A stretch of 41,421 nucleotides of DNA from an uncultured Pseudomonadales bacterium. GTDB lineage: Bacteria > Pseudomonadota > Gammaproteobacteria > Pseudomonadales > Azotimanducaceae. A program made the position numbers and the translations under genes. Positions 26,994-36,791 of this stretch are shown in pieces (within the stretch, counting starts at the first letter, position 1; every line of letters begins with the position of its first letter). Under the pieces are notes generated by a model. The model did not search any database and was not told where the DNA came from. It saw only the letters and a program-made list of their open reading frames with translations. The stretch is from assembly GCA_937775265.1 (NCBI GenBank), contig CALKBV010000003.1:1-41421 (forward strand). The letters run 5' to 3'.

Positions 26994-28099
26994 CAAACAT
27001 CTCCTGCACTAAGGGGCCTGTCACTCGTGACTGCTCGCGATTCAATTAAGGAAGTTAAATCCAGCTCTTCAACCAGAGGCTGTACCCATTGCTTTGCACG
27101 CTCGACCTCTGGCCCAAATCGATCAAGGATAGTCAATGCTTCTCTGTCACGAAGTGAAACGTCAAACGGCTGACTTTGATCTTTGGCATGCCTGCCGACG
27201 ACCTCGTGGTCCATCATGTTCCTGATCTCCTGAGCGTTACTTTGATGACCGAAATAACAACTAACGTTACTTAACGTATCGGGTAAATCACTCAACAATA
27301 CGGCCATCTCCAAGGTTCGCACATTTGCAGCACCCACTTCCTGTATCGCTCTTTGCAAGCCATGCAGGTTTACTACCCAGATCAGGCTACAAATTTGCAG
27401 GAAGGAAAGTTGACTGACATTGATGTATGCAGGGTACTTTTTCCCGAAATCACTATCGCGGAGAAATCCAGCGAGTAAACCTGCCATTTTCTTCTGGGTC
27501 TCAGGGGTCTTCTTCATATTAGAGATCAAAAAACTCTCTAAATCGGAATAGAGGTAAAGCACCTTGCTATTAGGCATGTATCTCAAAACATCTACCAGCA
27601 GGTTGTTGGCCACGTTGGTCGCCTTGATGACCGGTGTCTGACCGCTCAAATAGTTTTTAGCAAGCAGTCGGTTGTAGTTCACAAAAGTAGATCGCCATTT
27701 TTCGGGAGACATTTTATTTCCAGGTGATCTCTTGAAATCTGCGAGTCGCCGAAGAATCCATGGCTCCTTGAGACTGAAAAAAGCATCAACCTGGTTTAGA
27801 CAACGGGCAAGCAAAGTCGAACAAACGAAAGCGTGATGAAAAATATAGACTGGCTGCGGCCGAACAATATCGTGTTGACCTTCGATCGAAAACAAATGCT
27901 TGGTAGGGATCGAAAAATTCCCCGCGGCGAAGGCTTCAAACCGTATGTCAATAAAAGGGGCCTGCGAAAGTTTATTTTCTTCGACTAGCAGAAACTTTGT
28001 AAGCCCCCCTTTTCGGGTCGAGAAGTCGAAAACATGAAACTGAGGGTCAAACAACAATGACGGTATGGTGACCTTGAAATTGTCGGCGTCTATCAACAT
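26993..28099 (-). CDS. Sulfotransferase-like P-loop protein
   Basis: 368 residues. The segment YIFHHAFVCSTLLARCLN looks like the PAPS-binding 5'-phosphosulfate loop of a sulfotransferase, followed by SLKEPWILRRLADF; KVLYLYSDLESFLISN resembles the 3'-phosphate-binding region. Family members are usually annotated only as hypothetical, so the activity is inferred. Preceded by the methyltransferase (40 bp gap) and overlapping the oxygenase start, so part of one operon. The acceptor is unknown. Confidence 0.65.
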   Translation of the reverse strand: MLIDADNFKVTIPSLLFDPQFHVFDFSTRKGGLTKFLLVEENKLSQAPFIDIRFEAFAAGNFSIPTKHLFSIEGQHDIVRPQPVYIFHHAFVCSTLLARCLNQVDAFFSLKEPWILRRLADFKRSPGNKMSPEKWRSTFVNYNRLLAKNYLSGQTPVIKATNVANNLLVDVLRYMPNSKVLYLYSDLESFLISNMKKTPETQKKMAGLLAGFLRDSDFGKKYPAYINVSQLSFLQICSLIWVVNLHGLQRAIQEVGAANVRTLEMAVLLSDLPDTLSNVSCYFGHQSNAQEIRNMMDHEVVGRHAKDQSQPFDVSLRDREALTILDRFGPEVERAKQWVQPLVEELDLTSLIESRAVTSDRPLSAGDV

Positions 28100-28139
28100 G
28101 CGCTATTTTGGACGATTGATTTTGATAGCAGGGGCTTCA

Positions 28140-29114
28140 TTAGGATCTTTCGGCAACTAACATCCACGCCAGGGGCAGTGTGGTGTCAGCAACCTGCTGA
28201 GGATGCGCCTGTTGGATTTGATAATTCATCTCAGACAAATGAGTGCAAAAGCTTTTAAACTGCTCGGGGGATTGCGCTGACTGACACATCGACACCATAC
28301 GATCAGCATAGGCCGGTAATTCGGAAGCCATCGCTTCGAGCCAATCAACGACTTCTGTTTCCTCATAACGCGGCAAATTTTTTTGAATCTCGGCAATCCG
28401 ATTATAAAGGGTCGATATTGTTTCCCCTGCAACCTGCACACCATGGTCATCCATAATGGGCTCAAGGGAACGGTACACGGGATTGATCGCCCTAGCGGCC
28501 GAGTGGAAATCATTGGAACCTCCCCCTCGCAGCATCGCATAGCCTTTCTCAAACATATCCCGTGCCATCGGAATCAAATCGCTGTCTATCAAACGCGCAA
28601 TGGCATCCGCGCTGGCGGCACATTCTTGCTGAATCAAGCCATCCGAATGATGCAGTACCAGCGCCAGCTTTCCACCCTTACGTGGAAGCCTAGCTATTTC
28701 TGCCATGGCTTGTTCTCCGGCATACTCGATACCAAACTGACTTGAGACCACATCCATAGTCTCGGACTTGAGAGGTATGTGCGCCGCGTCCGCTGCGATG
28801 GTTTTTACATAGGGGTAATTTTCAACCACAAGCTCAAGCGCCGAGACAGAAATGTCCAGGGAAATTAACTCGGTACCTTCCGATACCGACAACCCCTCGG
28901 CCGCAGAGAGCACGGCACCGGCACCCCCACACAGATCAATCATGCGACCATGCGGATATTCTGACAGCGAAGACATGAACAGTTCTCGCCAAAATTGCTG
29001 TAACACCGGGTGTTTGGAGCCACCCGCACTATAGGCATTAGCGCTGGCGCTGCCTTTCCAGTATCGATCCCATTCATTAGTGAGCTCTAGCGAGCCGGAT
29101 ATCGAATCAGACAT
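28140..29114 (-). CDS. Class I SAM-dependent methyltransferase
   Basis: 324 residues from the ATG at 29114 (MSDSISGSLELTNEWDRYWK), chosen because the longer frame (start 29165) opens with unprotein-like residues. Motif I MIDLCGGAGAVLSAA, motif II SLDISVSALELV, and SSQFGIEYA further on; the second half is helical and may cover the substrate. First gene of the minus-strand operon with the sulfotransferase-like protein, 2OG oxygenase and DUF4826 protein. Methyl acceptor unknown; its SAH product would be recycled by AhcY. Confidence 0.85.
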   Translation of the reverse strand: MSDSISGSLELTNEWDRYWKGSASANAYSAGGSKHPVLQQFWRELFMSSLSEYPHGRMIDLCGGAGAVLSAAEGLSVSEGTELISLDISVSALELVVENYPYVKTIAADAAHIPLKSETMDVVSSQFGIEYAGEQAMAEIARLPRKGGKLALVLHHSDGLIQQECAASADAIARLIDSDLIPMARDMFEKGYAMLRGGGSNDFHSAARAINPVYRSLEPIMDDHGVQVAGETISTLYNRIAEIQKNLPRYEETEVVDWLEAMASELPAYADRMVSMCQSAQSPEQFKSFCTHLSEMNYQIQQAHPQQVADTTLPLAWMLVAERS

Positions 29115-29389
29115 GAGAGGATAGTTGATAATATGATAAGTAAAGCAACACGATAACCTCTTCACAGCACGCGTCAGACGTACGACGCTCAGTTACAGAG
29201 AGTACACGAAATCTGATGTTGAGGTCACTCCTGGCAAGCATAAATAATATCCCTTTTTGAAAACCGGGAAATCTTTTTACTTCGTCACTTCATTAATAAC
29301 CCAAGCCAGAACAAGCCGGTTTTGGTAGAATCCGGACTCCTTGGTTCATTAAAAGCACGGTGCATTATTGTCTACAAGGGGGGAATTCA

Positions 29390-30973
29390 ATGACGACTAA
29401 TTCACAGCAATTGAGCTTACAGGGCCGAAAGGCAACACAGGCTCGCGACTGGAGAACAGTCGATGATTGCGCTAATAAATTGCTCAGGCTCAACCCCTCG
29501 AATCCAGAAGGATATTTCTTCAAAGGTTTGGTGGCGAAAGCTTCCCAACAACCAAACATTGCTAGTGAAGCCTTTGAAAAAACATTGTCCCTGGACTCCG
29601 CCCGATACGACGCCGCAATCGAACTCGCAAGCCAGTACGTCATAGCCATGCGAAATACAGAAGCCATAGCCCTACTGAAAAATTACACCCGCAATCTATC
29701 CAACAGCCCCCGCTATCTGGATATGGCGGGCACCATCTATACGGACATAGGACTTTCAAGTCTCGCTCTACCCTTGTATCAGAAGGCCAATGAACTTCAA
29801 CCAGGTATCGATCTGTTTAGTGCAAACCTGGCAGCTTGTTCGATATTTCTGGGGAAGATCAAGGATGCCCGCGATATCTATCTGGCGCTATTGGAAAAAA
29901 ACCCACTCCATCAGAGAAACCATTATCAACTGTCCCGCCTCGAACGGGCGACAGATGACCATCACATAGTGCAGATGAAGGCAGTACTCGAACAGGCTAC
30001 CCTTCCACCTCACCGCAATATTTTTATCTACTACGCATTAGCGAAAGAACTGGAAGACCTGGAGCGATGGGACGAGTCTTTTCACTTCTACAAACAAGCT
30101 GGCGACGCAGTGACCACCGTTTCAAATTACGATGTCAGCAAAGACGAAACACTCATCCGAAAAATAATGGACACTTGCACCCCTGAATGGCTGGCTGATC
30201 GAAAGCTGTCGTCACCACTGGGCCGCGAGGACAAATCACCCATATTCGTGCTGGGCCTGCCAAGAACCGGCACAACACTAACGGAACGGATCCTCGCTAG
30301 CCACTCAAGCGTCGAAAGTATTGGTGAAACGAAATACCTTGAATCCATCATGAGGACCTTAAGCGGGATACCCAGCGTCGAAAAAATGACACCCGAAATG
30401 ATTGACGCTCTTGCCCCCATGGACACAACGGCTATCGCTCATGGCTATCTGGACGCAGTCAGCTACCTGCTTGGCGACAAACCTCTATTTATCGAGAAGC
30501 TGCCTTACAATTTTCTCTACATTGGCTTCATTGTTAAAGCCTTCCCGAACGCAAAAATCGTTCGTCTGAAGCGTAATCCGATGGATTCCTGTTTCGCTAT
30601 CTACAAGCAGCCATTCACCTGGGCTTACAAATTTTCATACAACCTGGATGACCTGGCTCGCTACTACTTAGCCCATGACAATCTTTTCAGCTATTGGCGT
30701 AACCTTCTTGGCGACCAACTCATTGAAGTCGAGTACGAGACGCTGGTAAATGACTCCGAAAACCAGACTAGAACCCTTCTCGATCGCCTGGGCCTTGATT
30801 TTGAAGACGCCTGTCTAAATTTTGAGCAGAACGAAACCGCGACAACAACGGCAAGTTCCGTTCAGGTCAGAGAAAAGATACATTCACGATCTGTTCTAAG
30901 GTGGAAACGCTACGAGGAACAACTGAAACCACTACGTACCCATCTAGAGGCAGCAGGTATCAGCGTCGAATAA
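29390..30973 (+). CDS. TPR-repeat sulfotransferase
   Basis: 527 residues from ATG 29390, which follows AAGGGGGG. Residues about 1-240 are TPR-like helical hairpins (NPSNPEGYFFKGLVAKASQQ, then SPRYLDMAGTIYTDIGLSSL). Residues about 275-525 are a sulfotransferase with the 5'-PSB loop FVLGLPRTGTTLTERILASH and the 3'-PB region IVRLKRNPMDSCFAIYKQ. It transfers a sulfuryl group from PAPS, with the TPR part probably binding the acceptor. Such TPR-sulfotransferases often lie near TonB receptors in marine bacteria. It is divergent from the methyltransferase operon, sharing a 275 bp promoter region. Confidence 0.9.
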   Translation: MTTNSQQLSLQGRKATQARDWRTVDDCANKLLRLNPSNPEGYFFKGLVAKASQQPNIASEAFEKTLSLDSARYDAAIELASQYVIAMRNTEAIALLKNYTRNLSNSPRYLDMAGTIYTDIGLSSLALPLYQKANELQPGIDLFSANLAACSIFLGKIKDARDIYLALLEKNPLHQRNHYQLSRLERATDDHHIVQMKAVLEQATLPPHRNIFIYYALAKELEDLERWDESFHFYKQAGDAVTTVSNYDVSKDETLIRKIMDTCTPEWLADRKLSSPLGREDKSPIFVLGLPRTGTTLTERILASHSSVESIGETKYLESIMRTLSGIPSVEKMTPEMIDALAPMDTTAIAHGYLDAVSYLLGDKPLFIEKLPYNFLYIGFIVKAFPNAKIVRLKRNPMDSCFAIYKQPFTWAYKFSYNLDDLARYYLAHDNLFSYWRNLLGDQLIEVEYETLVNDSENQTRTLLDRLGLDFEDACLNFEQNETATTTASSVQVREKIHSRSVLRWKRYEEQLKPLRTHLEAAGISVE

Positions 30974-30979
30974 CAACCA

Positions 30980-31537
30980 TTACATCGCAAGCTCAAAAAG
31001 GTAAACATCTGAACCGTCGCGCAGACCAAGTTCGGCGTTACCATCTCTGATATTGGAGTTCGTTGCTTTCGAATTATCCTTACGCTTTACCACAACGACC
31101 ACAAGGGTATTCGGGTCGGATTCCACAGAAGTCGGCACCCCGATAACACCTCCAACTTCCAAATCAGACAAGACATCTTTAAACAGCGCAATGTATGCAG
31201 AAGCTCTAGGCCTGATTCGAGAGCCAGTTGAGTACGAGGGATACTCAATCCAGCTCGCCACACCCAGGGCTATCTGCGCCAGAGATTCGTCTGGATAGCT
31301 ACTTTTTGACTTTAGCTTGTTCAGGAGGATCTTGTTATCGCGAACCTCTCCGTCAACCTGGTAAAAAGCGGTATACGGCGTTTCCAGAATTCTTTGGGCA
31401 AATGGCTCATCAAGTGATTTCCGCACGATCTTGTTGGACACCAGCTTATTCGCACCGAGAGTGTGCTCGTCGAAATCCTGTCCTGCCTGCGCAAAACTCA
31501 CTGTAAAAAATAAAAAAGATAATATTAAACGATGCAT
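30980..31537 (-). CDS. Secreted hypothetical protein (185 residues)
   Basis: ATG at 31537 gives a clear signal peptide, MHRLILSFLFFTVSFAQA; the longer frame up to 31636 adds unprotein-like residues. The mature protein has SLAQIALGVASWIEYPS and a C-terminal VGVPTSVESDPNTLVVVVV-type beta segment, ending with EL in DVYLFELAM. I do not recognise a family. It is convergent with the TPR-sulfotransferase, 7 bp apart, so transcripts must overlap. Confidence 0.65.
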   Translation of the reverse strand: MHRLILSFLFFTVSFAQAGQDFDEHTLGANKLVSNKIVRKSLDEPFAQRILETPYTAFYQVDGEVRDNKILLNKLKSKSSYPDESLAQIALGVASWIEYPSYSTGSRIRPRASAYIALFKDVLSDLEVGGVIGVPTSVESDPNTLVVVVVKRKDNSKATNSNIRDGNAELGLRDGSDVYLFELAM

Positions 31538-31714
31538 AGAAACGGCCCACCGACGACCAGTATTTGTTGCCTGGACGCTTAACACGCCGAAGAAGTTTGA
31601 GTTAGTTGAGTTTTGAAGCCTTCGAAAGGACGACATAAGGGACTAATTAAGGAACTACATATTCAATCACATCTTGGTGGAATCTAACCAATTCTGTCGA
31701 CCAACGGTACCAGT

Positions 31715-31740
31715 CCTGTTGCTCCTTAAGCACCAACAGG
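31715..31740. other. Hairpin upstream of the opp operon
   Basis: CCTGTTG (31715-31721) pairs with CAACAGG (31734-31740), loop 12 nt. No T tail. It lies 90 bp before oppA; it could be a leader structure or chance. Confidence 0.3.
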
Positions 31741-31829
31741 GCTGTGGTAAATGAAGTAGTCTAATAAAATCAGCCGGGTTCCCCACGCGGTGATACAATC
31801 TAACCATCAAGATTTTCGAAAAAACCCCA

Positions 31830-33431
31830 TTGAAAATATCCCTGCCAAAATTTTTCCTACCCTTCTCCCTCGCGTATTGTTTAGGTGCACAAGCGTCCGA
31901 CGCAGTTGATTTTGAATCTCAGACTCTCACCATCGCCCTCACGCAGGAGCCCCCACAACTAAACAGCGCAAAAGCCACGGACCAGGTCAGTGGTACGGTG
32001 CTAGGGCACCTTATGCAGGGACTCGTCCGTTACGACCGGCGAGGAAACGTCATCCCCGGGGTAGCGGAACGGTGGGAGATGGATGAAAAGACCGCCACCT
32101 TCTGGTTGCGCGAGGACGCGAAGTGGAGTGATGGGAGGCCCGTCACGGCGCATGACTTTGTATTCGCCTGGCAGCGGGTTGTCGATCCAAAGACTGCTTC
32201 TGAATACGCATTCATCCTTGCACCGATCAAAAATGCAGCAGAGATCAACGAGGGGAAACTTCCCGTTACTCAATTGGGCGCGGTTGCACTCGACGACAGA
32301 ACCTTGCAGGTCAGCCTGGCACGGCCGACCGCCTATTTCGTAAAACTGACTGTATTCAACACTTTCTACCCTATCAGGCAAGATTTCTTCGAATCGCGCG
32401 GTGATCAATATGCTGCCGAGGCTAAAGACCTGCTGTACAACGGACCGTTCAAATTGACAGAGTGGACCCACAGCGCGTCGTTAAAAATGGTAAAGAACGA
32501 ACACTACTGGGACAGCGAGAACATCTCCCTGAATGCGATTCACGCCGACTACATCACCGCCGACACCCGCGCCCGGCTCAACCTTTACACGGATGGCAAG
32601 ATAGCGTTTACACGGCTTGACGGAGAAACTTATAAAGATGCGCTTAGCCAGCGTTTCCGAATCAGGCGATTCACAACCGGCTCTACGTTCTTCCTTGAGT
32701 ACAATCACAGGCCGGGTAAGCCCACAGGCAACCGGAATCTCAGGAAAGCCATACAGTCTGTGTTTGACCCCGACGAAATGGTCAACCGTGTCCTTGCAAC
32801 CCCTGGGAACCTAAGGGGCGAAAGCCTGTTCCCGGTTTGGATAAAAGGCGTTAAGGACAAGTTTCGTAAAGAGTACCCGGCGCCACAGGCTGGCTATAAC
32901 ATCAAAGAAGCAAAACGCTACCTCGAACTGGCAGTCAAAGAGCTAGGATCCATACCGCCCCTTGTCTTACTCGTTAGCGACAGCCCTACTGCAACCAAAC
33001 AAGGCGAATACATACAAGGCGTACTACTGAACAAGCTGGGCATCGAGTTAAAAATAGACGTGCAGACGTTCAAGCAAAGGCTGGCGAAAATGACTTCCGG
33101 GGAATTCGACATCGTCGGTGCTGGCTGGGGTCCCGACTTCGATGATATTCTGACTTTCGGCGATCTATTCGCCTCCTGGAACATGAACAACCGTGGGCGC
33201 TACAACAATCCTGAATATGATCGGCTAGTCCGCCTAACTATGAACAGCACCGACCCAAAGACCCGAATGGACGCAATGGGCAAGGCACAACAGATCCTGT
33301 TTGATGATGCGGTCGTTCTGCCCCAGTATGAACAGGGCGTTATCTATCTGCTCAATCCTAAAATTAAGGGCGTCGCGAGGCGTGTGATCGGTCCGGATCC
33401 GGACTTCACATACGCGAGGATCGTCCCCTAA
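31830..33431 (+). CDS. oppA: Peptide ABC transporter substrate-binding protein
   Basis: 533 residues, SBP family 5 periplasmic binding protein of an oligopeptide importer. TTG start at 31830 gives an N-terminal signal sequence (MKISLPKFFLPFSLAYCLGA). The family signature is clear: TIALTQEPPQLNSAKATDQV, MQGLVRYDRRGNVIPGVAER, LREDAKWSDGRPVTAHDFVF and the C-terminal GRYNNPEYDRL. The LAYC near the cleavage site is not a standard lipobox, so it may be a soluble periplasmic protein. No ribosome site is obvious before the TTG. First of five genes in one operon. Confidence 0.92.
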   Translation: MKISLPKFFLPFSLAYCLGAQASDAVDFESQTLTIALTQEPPQLNSAKATDQVSGTVLGHLMQGLVRYDRRGNVIPGVAERWEMDEKTATFWLREDAKWSDGRPVTAHDFVFAWQRVVDPKTASEYAFILAPIKNAAEINEGKLPVTQLGAVALDDRTLQVSLARPTAYFVKLTVFNTFYPIRQDFFESRGDQYAAEAKDLLYNGPFKLTEWTHSASLKMVKNEHYWDSENISLNAIHADYITADTRARLNLYTDGKIAFTRLDGETYKDALSQRFRIRRFTTGSTFFLEYNHRPGKPTGNRNLRKAIQSVFDPDEMVNRVLATPGNLRGESLFPVWIKGVKDKFRKEYPAPQAGYNIKEAKRYLELAVKELGSIPPLVLLVSDSPTATKQGEYIQGVLLNKLGIELKIDVQTFKQRLAKMTSGEFDIVGAGWGPDFDDILTFGDLFASWNMNNRGRYNNPEYDRLVRLTMNSTDPKTRMDAMGKAQQILFDDAVVLPQYEQGVIYLLNPKIKGVARRVIGPDPDFTYARIVP

Positions 33432-33433
33432 CT

Positions 33434-34366
33434 GTGCTTGTCTACACACTCAAAAGGCTGTTCGCCGGCGTTATAACTGTCTGGTTTATCGCAACCGCCA
33501 CCTTCATTGCCATGCACCAGGTCCCTGGTGATCCATTGATGAATGACAAGGCTGTCTCTGCGGAGATTCGCGCCAACCTCGAAGCTAAGTACGGACTCGA
33601 CAAGCCTGTTACAGAGCAATACTTCATTTTTCTGGGCAACATGCTTAGCGGAGATTTTGGCATCTCGTTCACTCAGCAGAATCGAAGGGTGAACGATATT
33701 ATTCGAGACCACTTTCCGATTTCCGCAATCCTTGGTCTTCTGGCTATTTTCTTTGCGGCGACTGGTGGCGTTTTATGGGGCGCTCTGACCGCGATCTATC
33801 GCAACCGCCTGCCTGACATCGTTATCATGTTCCTTGTCATATTGGGCATCTCGGTTCCCTCATTTGTGTTCGCTGCGCTGGGCCAGTTGTTTCTGGTTAA
33901 TCTCAACAGCCTATTCGGACAGTCCATTATTCCAGTCGCCGGTTGGGGAACCATCTGGCATATGCTGATGCCTTCCATGGTGTTGGGCCTTGGCACGATG
34001 GCGCTACTGACCAGGCTGATGAGATCTTCCATGCTAGAGGTCGTTAACGAAGACTACATAAAAACAGCCCGCGCCAAGGGCCTTTCGCCAACCAGGATCT
34101 TTTTCAGGCATCAGCTACGCAACGCCATTCTTCCAGTCATCACCGTACTGGGGCCACAGATAGCGGCAATCACAACCGGCGGGTTTGTGGTCGAGCTGGT
34201 GTTCGCAATACCCGGCCTCGGGAGATACTTTGTCCAGGCTGTGCAACAACTTGATTACACGGTCATCATGGGAACGACCGTGTTTTATGGCGCTTTCCTT
34301 GTACTGATGGTGATTATCGTTGACATTCTTTACGGATTTATAGATCCCAGGGTTCGCCTGTCGTGA
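33434..34366 (+). CDS. oppB: Peptide ABC transporter permease OppB
   Basis: 310 residues, six-helix inner-membrane permease; GTG start 2 bp after the oppA stop. TM1 is LKRLFAGVITVWFIATATFI; the EAA loop is EDYIKTARAKGLSPTRIFFR, which contacts the ATPases. QVPGDPL and LDYTVIMGTTVFY are typical of OppB/DppB proteins. Overlaps oppC by 4 bp. Confidence 0.93.
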   Translation: MLVYTLKRLFAGVITVWFIATATFIAMHQVPGDPLMNDKAVSAEIRANLEAKYGLDKPVTEQYFIFLGNMLSGDFGISFTQQNRRVNDIIRDHFPISAILGLLAIFFAATGGVLWGALTAIYRNRLPDIVIMFLVILGISVPSFVFAALGQLFLVNLNSLFGQSIIPVAGWGTIWHMLMPSMVLGLGTMALLTRLMRSSMLEVVNEDYIKTARAKGLSPTRIFFRHQLRNAILPVITVLGPQIAAITTGGFVVELVFAIPGLGRYFVQAVQQLDYTVIMGTTVFYGAFLVLMVIIVDILYGFIDPRVRLS

Positions 34367-35766
34367 GCTTGTTTGAACCAACAGCAGCAGACTTCGAACC
34401 CCTCGCACGACAGGAAAAAACCGAACAGATCACGCGCCCCTCATTGTCTTACTGGCAGGATGCATGGGTCCGTTTAAAGAAGAACACACGGGCAATTATT
34501 TCTCTGGGCATTATTGTACTGCTTGGCCTCTTTACGCTGATCGGGCCTCTGCTGTGGTCGGTTAACCCAGCGTTGCAGAACCTCGACCAGGTTTCACAAG
34601 CACCGTCATGGGCGAAGTCCGCCGTTGTCATCGCGCCTTACCAGAGCTGGAATGGCATTCGACTTGACAACTATACAAGCCCTGCCCGGACTTTTACCTC
34701 CCTGCCAGCGCCAACAGGTTTTAGCACAGCAGATACGCCGACTACCCAACGAGTCAGGCTTGCCTGGGACCAGGTGCCCGGCGCTGACGGTTACAATGTA
34801 TATAGAAACAACCGCGCGCCCAGAGACTTTAACGACCTGGGATTACCGCTTGGCTCAACCTATGGAGACGAACTCAGCTATGAAGACCGGCTGTCGCTGG
34901 AGCCAAGAGAATATTACTACTCTCTCGTTCCAACCGACGGCTATGACGAATACGAGGTTTACAGCCAACTAATTCTGACACCAGCACTTGCCCTTACTCC
35001 CGACGAGGCGGTTGAACGCGAGCTGATCACAGACCCTCACGAAGTCAACATCGGAGACTACCTTACCATCGAGTTTCATCCCCTGGGTACTGACTACCTT
35101 GGCCGGGACATGCTGGCTCGTTTGATGGAAGGCGCGAGGGTCTCCCTCTTCATTGGAATTGTCGCACCGTTTCTGTTTGTACTTGTCGGTATCATCTATG
35201 GCGGTTTTGCCGGTTATTTCGGTGGTCAAGTGGACGGGCTGCTGATGCGATTCGCCGAATTTGTAGTCGCGCTTCCGTTCCTCCTATTTATGATCCTGTT
35301 CAAGATCGCGTTTGGTATCGGACCAGGAGAAAGCGGCATCATGCCCATGCTGTTAGCGCTCGTTCTTCTTAGCTGGCCATCAACGGCACGACTGGTCCGG
35401 GGACAGGTACTGCAGATCAGGGAAGAAGGCTACATCGAGGCAGCAAGGCTGCTGGGCGCCACAGACCACTACCTCGTCTTGCGCCATATTATTCCCAATA
35501 CGATGGGTGTGATTCTCGTGACGCTGACTTTCGCCGTTCCTGCGGCTATTTTTACAGAAGCGTTTCTATCTTTTATTGGCATGGGCGTTGCGCCTCCCAC
35601 TCCTTCATGGGGTTCCATGTGCAATGAAGGCGTAAAAACGATGTTAAGCCATCCACATGAGCTCATCTTCCCCGCCTTACTTATCAGTATTACTGTGCTT
35701 GCCTTTAACCTGCTAGGTGACGGATTGACTGAGGCCCTGGATTCAAAAATGAGGTCTCGAGACTAA
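34363..35766 (+). CDS. oppC: Peptide ABC transporter permease OppC with inserted FN3-like domain
   Basis: 467 residues, against about 300 for typical OppC. The usual parts are present: TM1 (about 44-66), then from residue 239 HPLGTDYLGRDMLARL, five further helices and the EAA loop EGYIEAARLLGATDHYLVLR. Between TM1 and that block lies an extra periplasmic segment of about 150 residues; at 115-210 it reads like a fibronectin type III module (RVRLAWDQVPGADGYNVYRN, later REYYYSLVPTDGYDEYEVYS). GTG start overlaps oppB. The insert is in frame and codon use does not change, so it is not an error. It might aid docking of OppA or substrate. Confidence 0.9.
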   Translation: MSLFEPTAADFEPLARQEKTEQITRPSLSYWQDAWVRLKKNTRAIISLGIIVLLGLFTLIGPLLWSVNPALQNLDQVSQAPSWAKSAVVIAPYQSWNGIRLDNYTSPARTFTSLPAPTGFSTADTPTTQRVRLAWDQVPGADGYNVYRNNRAPRDFNDLGLPLGSTYGDELSYEDRLSLEPREYYYSLVPTDGYDEYEVYSQLILTPALALTPDEAVERELITDPHEVNIGDYLTIEFHPLGTDYLGRDMLARLMEGARVSLFIGIVAPFLFVLVGIIYGGFAGYFGGQVDGLLMRFAEFVVALPFLLFMILFKIAFGIGPGESGIMPMLLALVLLSWPSTARLVRGQVLQIREEGYIEAARLLGATDHYLVLRHIIPNTMGVILVTLTFAVPAAIFTEAFLSFIGMGVAPPTPSWGSMCNEGVKTMLSHPHELIFPALLISITVLAFNLLGDGLTEALDSKMRSRD

Positions 35767-35768
35767 TC

Positions 35769-36791
35769 ATGGACACGATACTTTCAGTCAAGGATCTAGA
35801 AGTCGAGTTCGCGACCTATGGTGGAACAGTCAAAGCAGTTAGAGGCGTCAGCTTCGATGTCACTCGCGGCGAAACGCTGGCGATTGTCGGAGAATCGGGG
35901 TGCGGAAAATCCGTTACCGTACAATCCCTGATGGGTTTGATACCAATGCCACCCGGAAAGATTACAGGTGGTACCGCCACATTAAACGGTAAAAACATCC
36001 TGAATCTGCCACCTGCAGAGGCTAACAAGTTTCGCGGTGTGGAAGTAGGAATGATCTTCCAGGACCCGATGTCTTCTCTGAACCCGACGATGACTATAGG
36101 CGACCAGATTGCTGAAACATTGAAGGTACATCGAGGTAAATCTGATCAAGAAGCTTTTAAACTGGCCGTTGAACTTCTGGAACGAACACACATACCTGAA
36201 GCCCCAAAACGAGCGAAACAGTACCCGTTTGAATTCTCCGGCGGGATGCTTCAGAGGGCTATGATAGCGCAGAGCCTTGCGTGTAATCCGGCGATCCTGA
36301 TCGCAGATGAGCCGACGACCGCGCTCGATGTCACCATTCAGGCCCAGATCCTGGAACTAATGCTGGAGTTACAACGAACAGAGAATATGTCGATCATCTT
36401 GATCACCCACGACCTGGCAGTTGTGGCGCGTATGGCCGATCGGGTTGCCGTCATGTACGCAGGTCAAGTCATAGAGTCAGGCACTGTCGATGACATTTTC
36501 TATCGATCAAGCCACCCTTACACGCTGGGTCTGAAAGAAGCGATGCCTTCGAATACCCACGATCGAGATAAGTCGTTATCACCCATTCTGGGTAGCCCAC
36601 CAGACCTGTTTAAGCCACCGGTTGGGTGTGGATACTGCGCCAGGTGCCCTTATGCCATGACCATCTGCGCAGAACATTTACCAACCGCAACCGCGATCAG
36701 CGAATCACATGAAGCCAGGTGTTGGCTGCACCACCGCACAGCGCCCGACATTGAAGAACTCCACCAGCTGGAGGATCAAGATGCTGGTTAG
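35769..36791 (+). CDS. oppD: Peptide ABC transporter ATP-binding protein OppD
   Basis: 340 residues. Walker A GESGCGKS, ABC signature FSGGMLQRAMIAQ, Walker B LIADEPTTALDVT, switch His in ITHDLAVV. The C-terminal oligopeptide-transport extension carries a cysteine cluster (CGYCARCPYAMTIC) of the type that binds an iron-sulfur cluster in related transporters. ATG 2 bp after oppC stop; its last 11 bp overlap oppF. Confidence 0.94.
   Translation: MDTILSVKDLEVEFATYGGTVKAVRGVSFDVTRGETLAIVGESGCGKSVTVQSLMGLIPMPPGKITGGTATLNGKNILNLPPAEANKFRGVEVGMIFQDPMSSLNPTMTIGDQIAETLKVHRGKSDQEAFKLAVELLERTHIPEAPKRAKQYPFEFSGGMLQRAMIAQSLACNPAILIADEPTTALDVTIQAQILELMLELQRTENMSIILITHDLAVVARMADRVAVMYAGQVIESGTVDDIFYRSSHPYTLGLKEAMPSNTHDRDKSLSPILGSPPDLFKPPVGCGYCARCPYAMTICAEHLPTATAISESHEARCWLHHRTAPDIEELHQLEDQDAG

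Noticed and set aside
29166..29389. RiPP precursor peptide near the tailoring enzymes
   Set aside because: No short frame with a ribosome site and leader-core pattern was seen between the methyltransferase and TPR-sulfotransferase genes.
31715..31740. Hairpin as a terminator for the secreted hypothetical or a riboswitch before oppA
   Set aside because: No T tail and only 7 bp; it is also upstream of the hypothetical's start, not after its stop.
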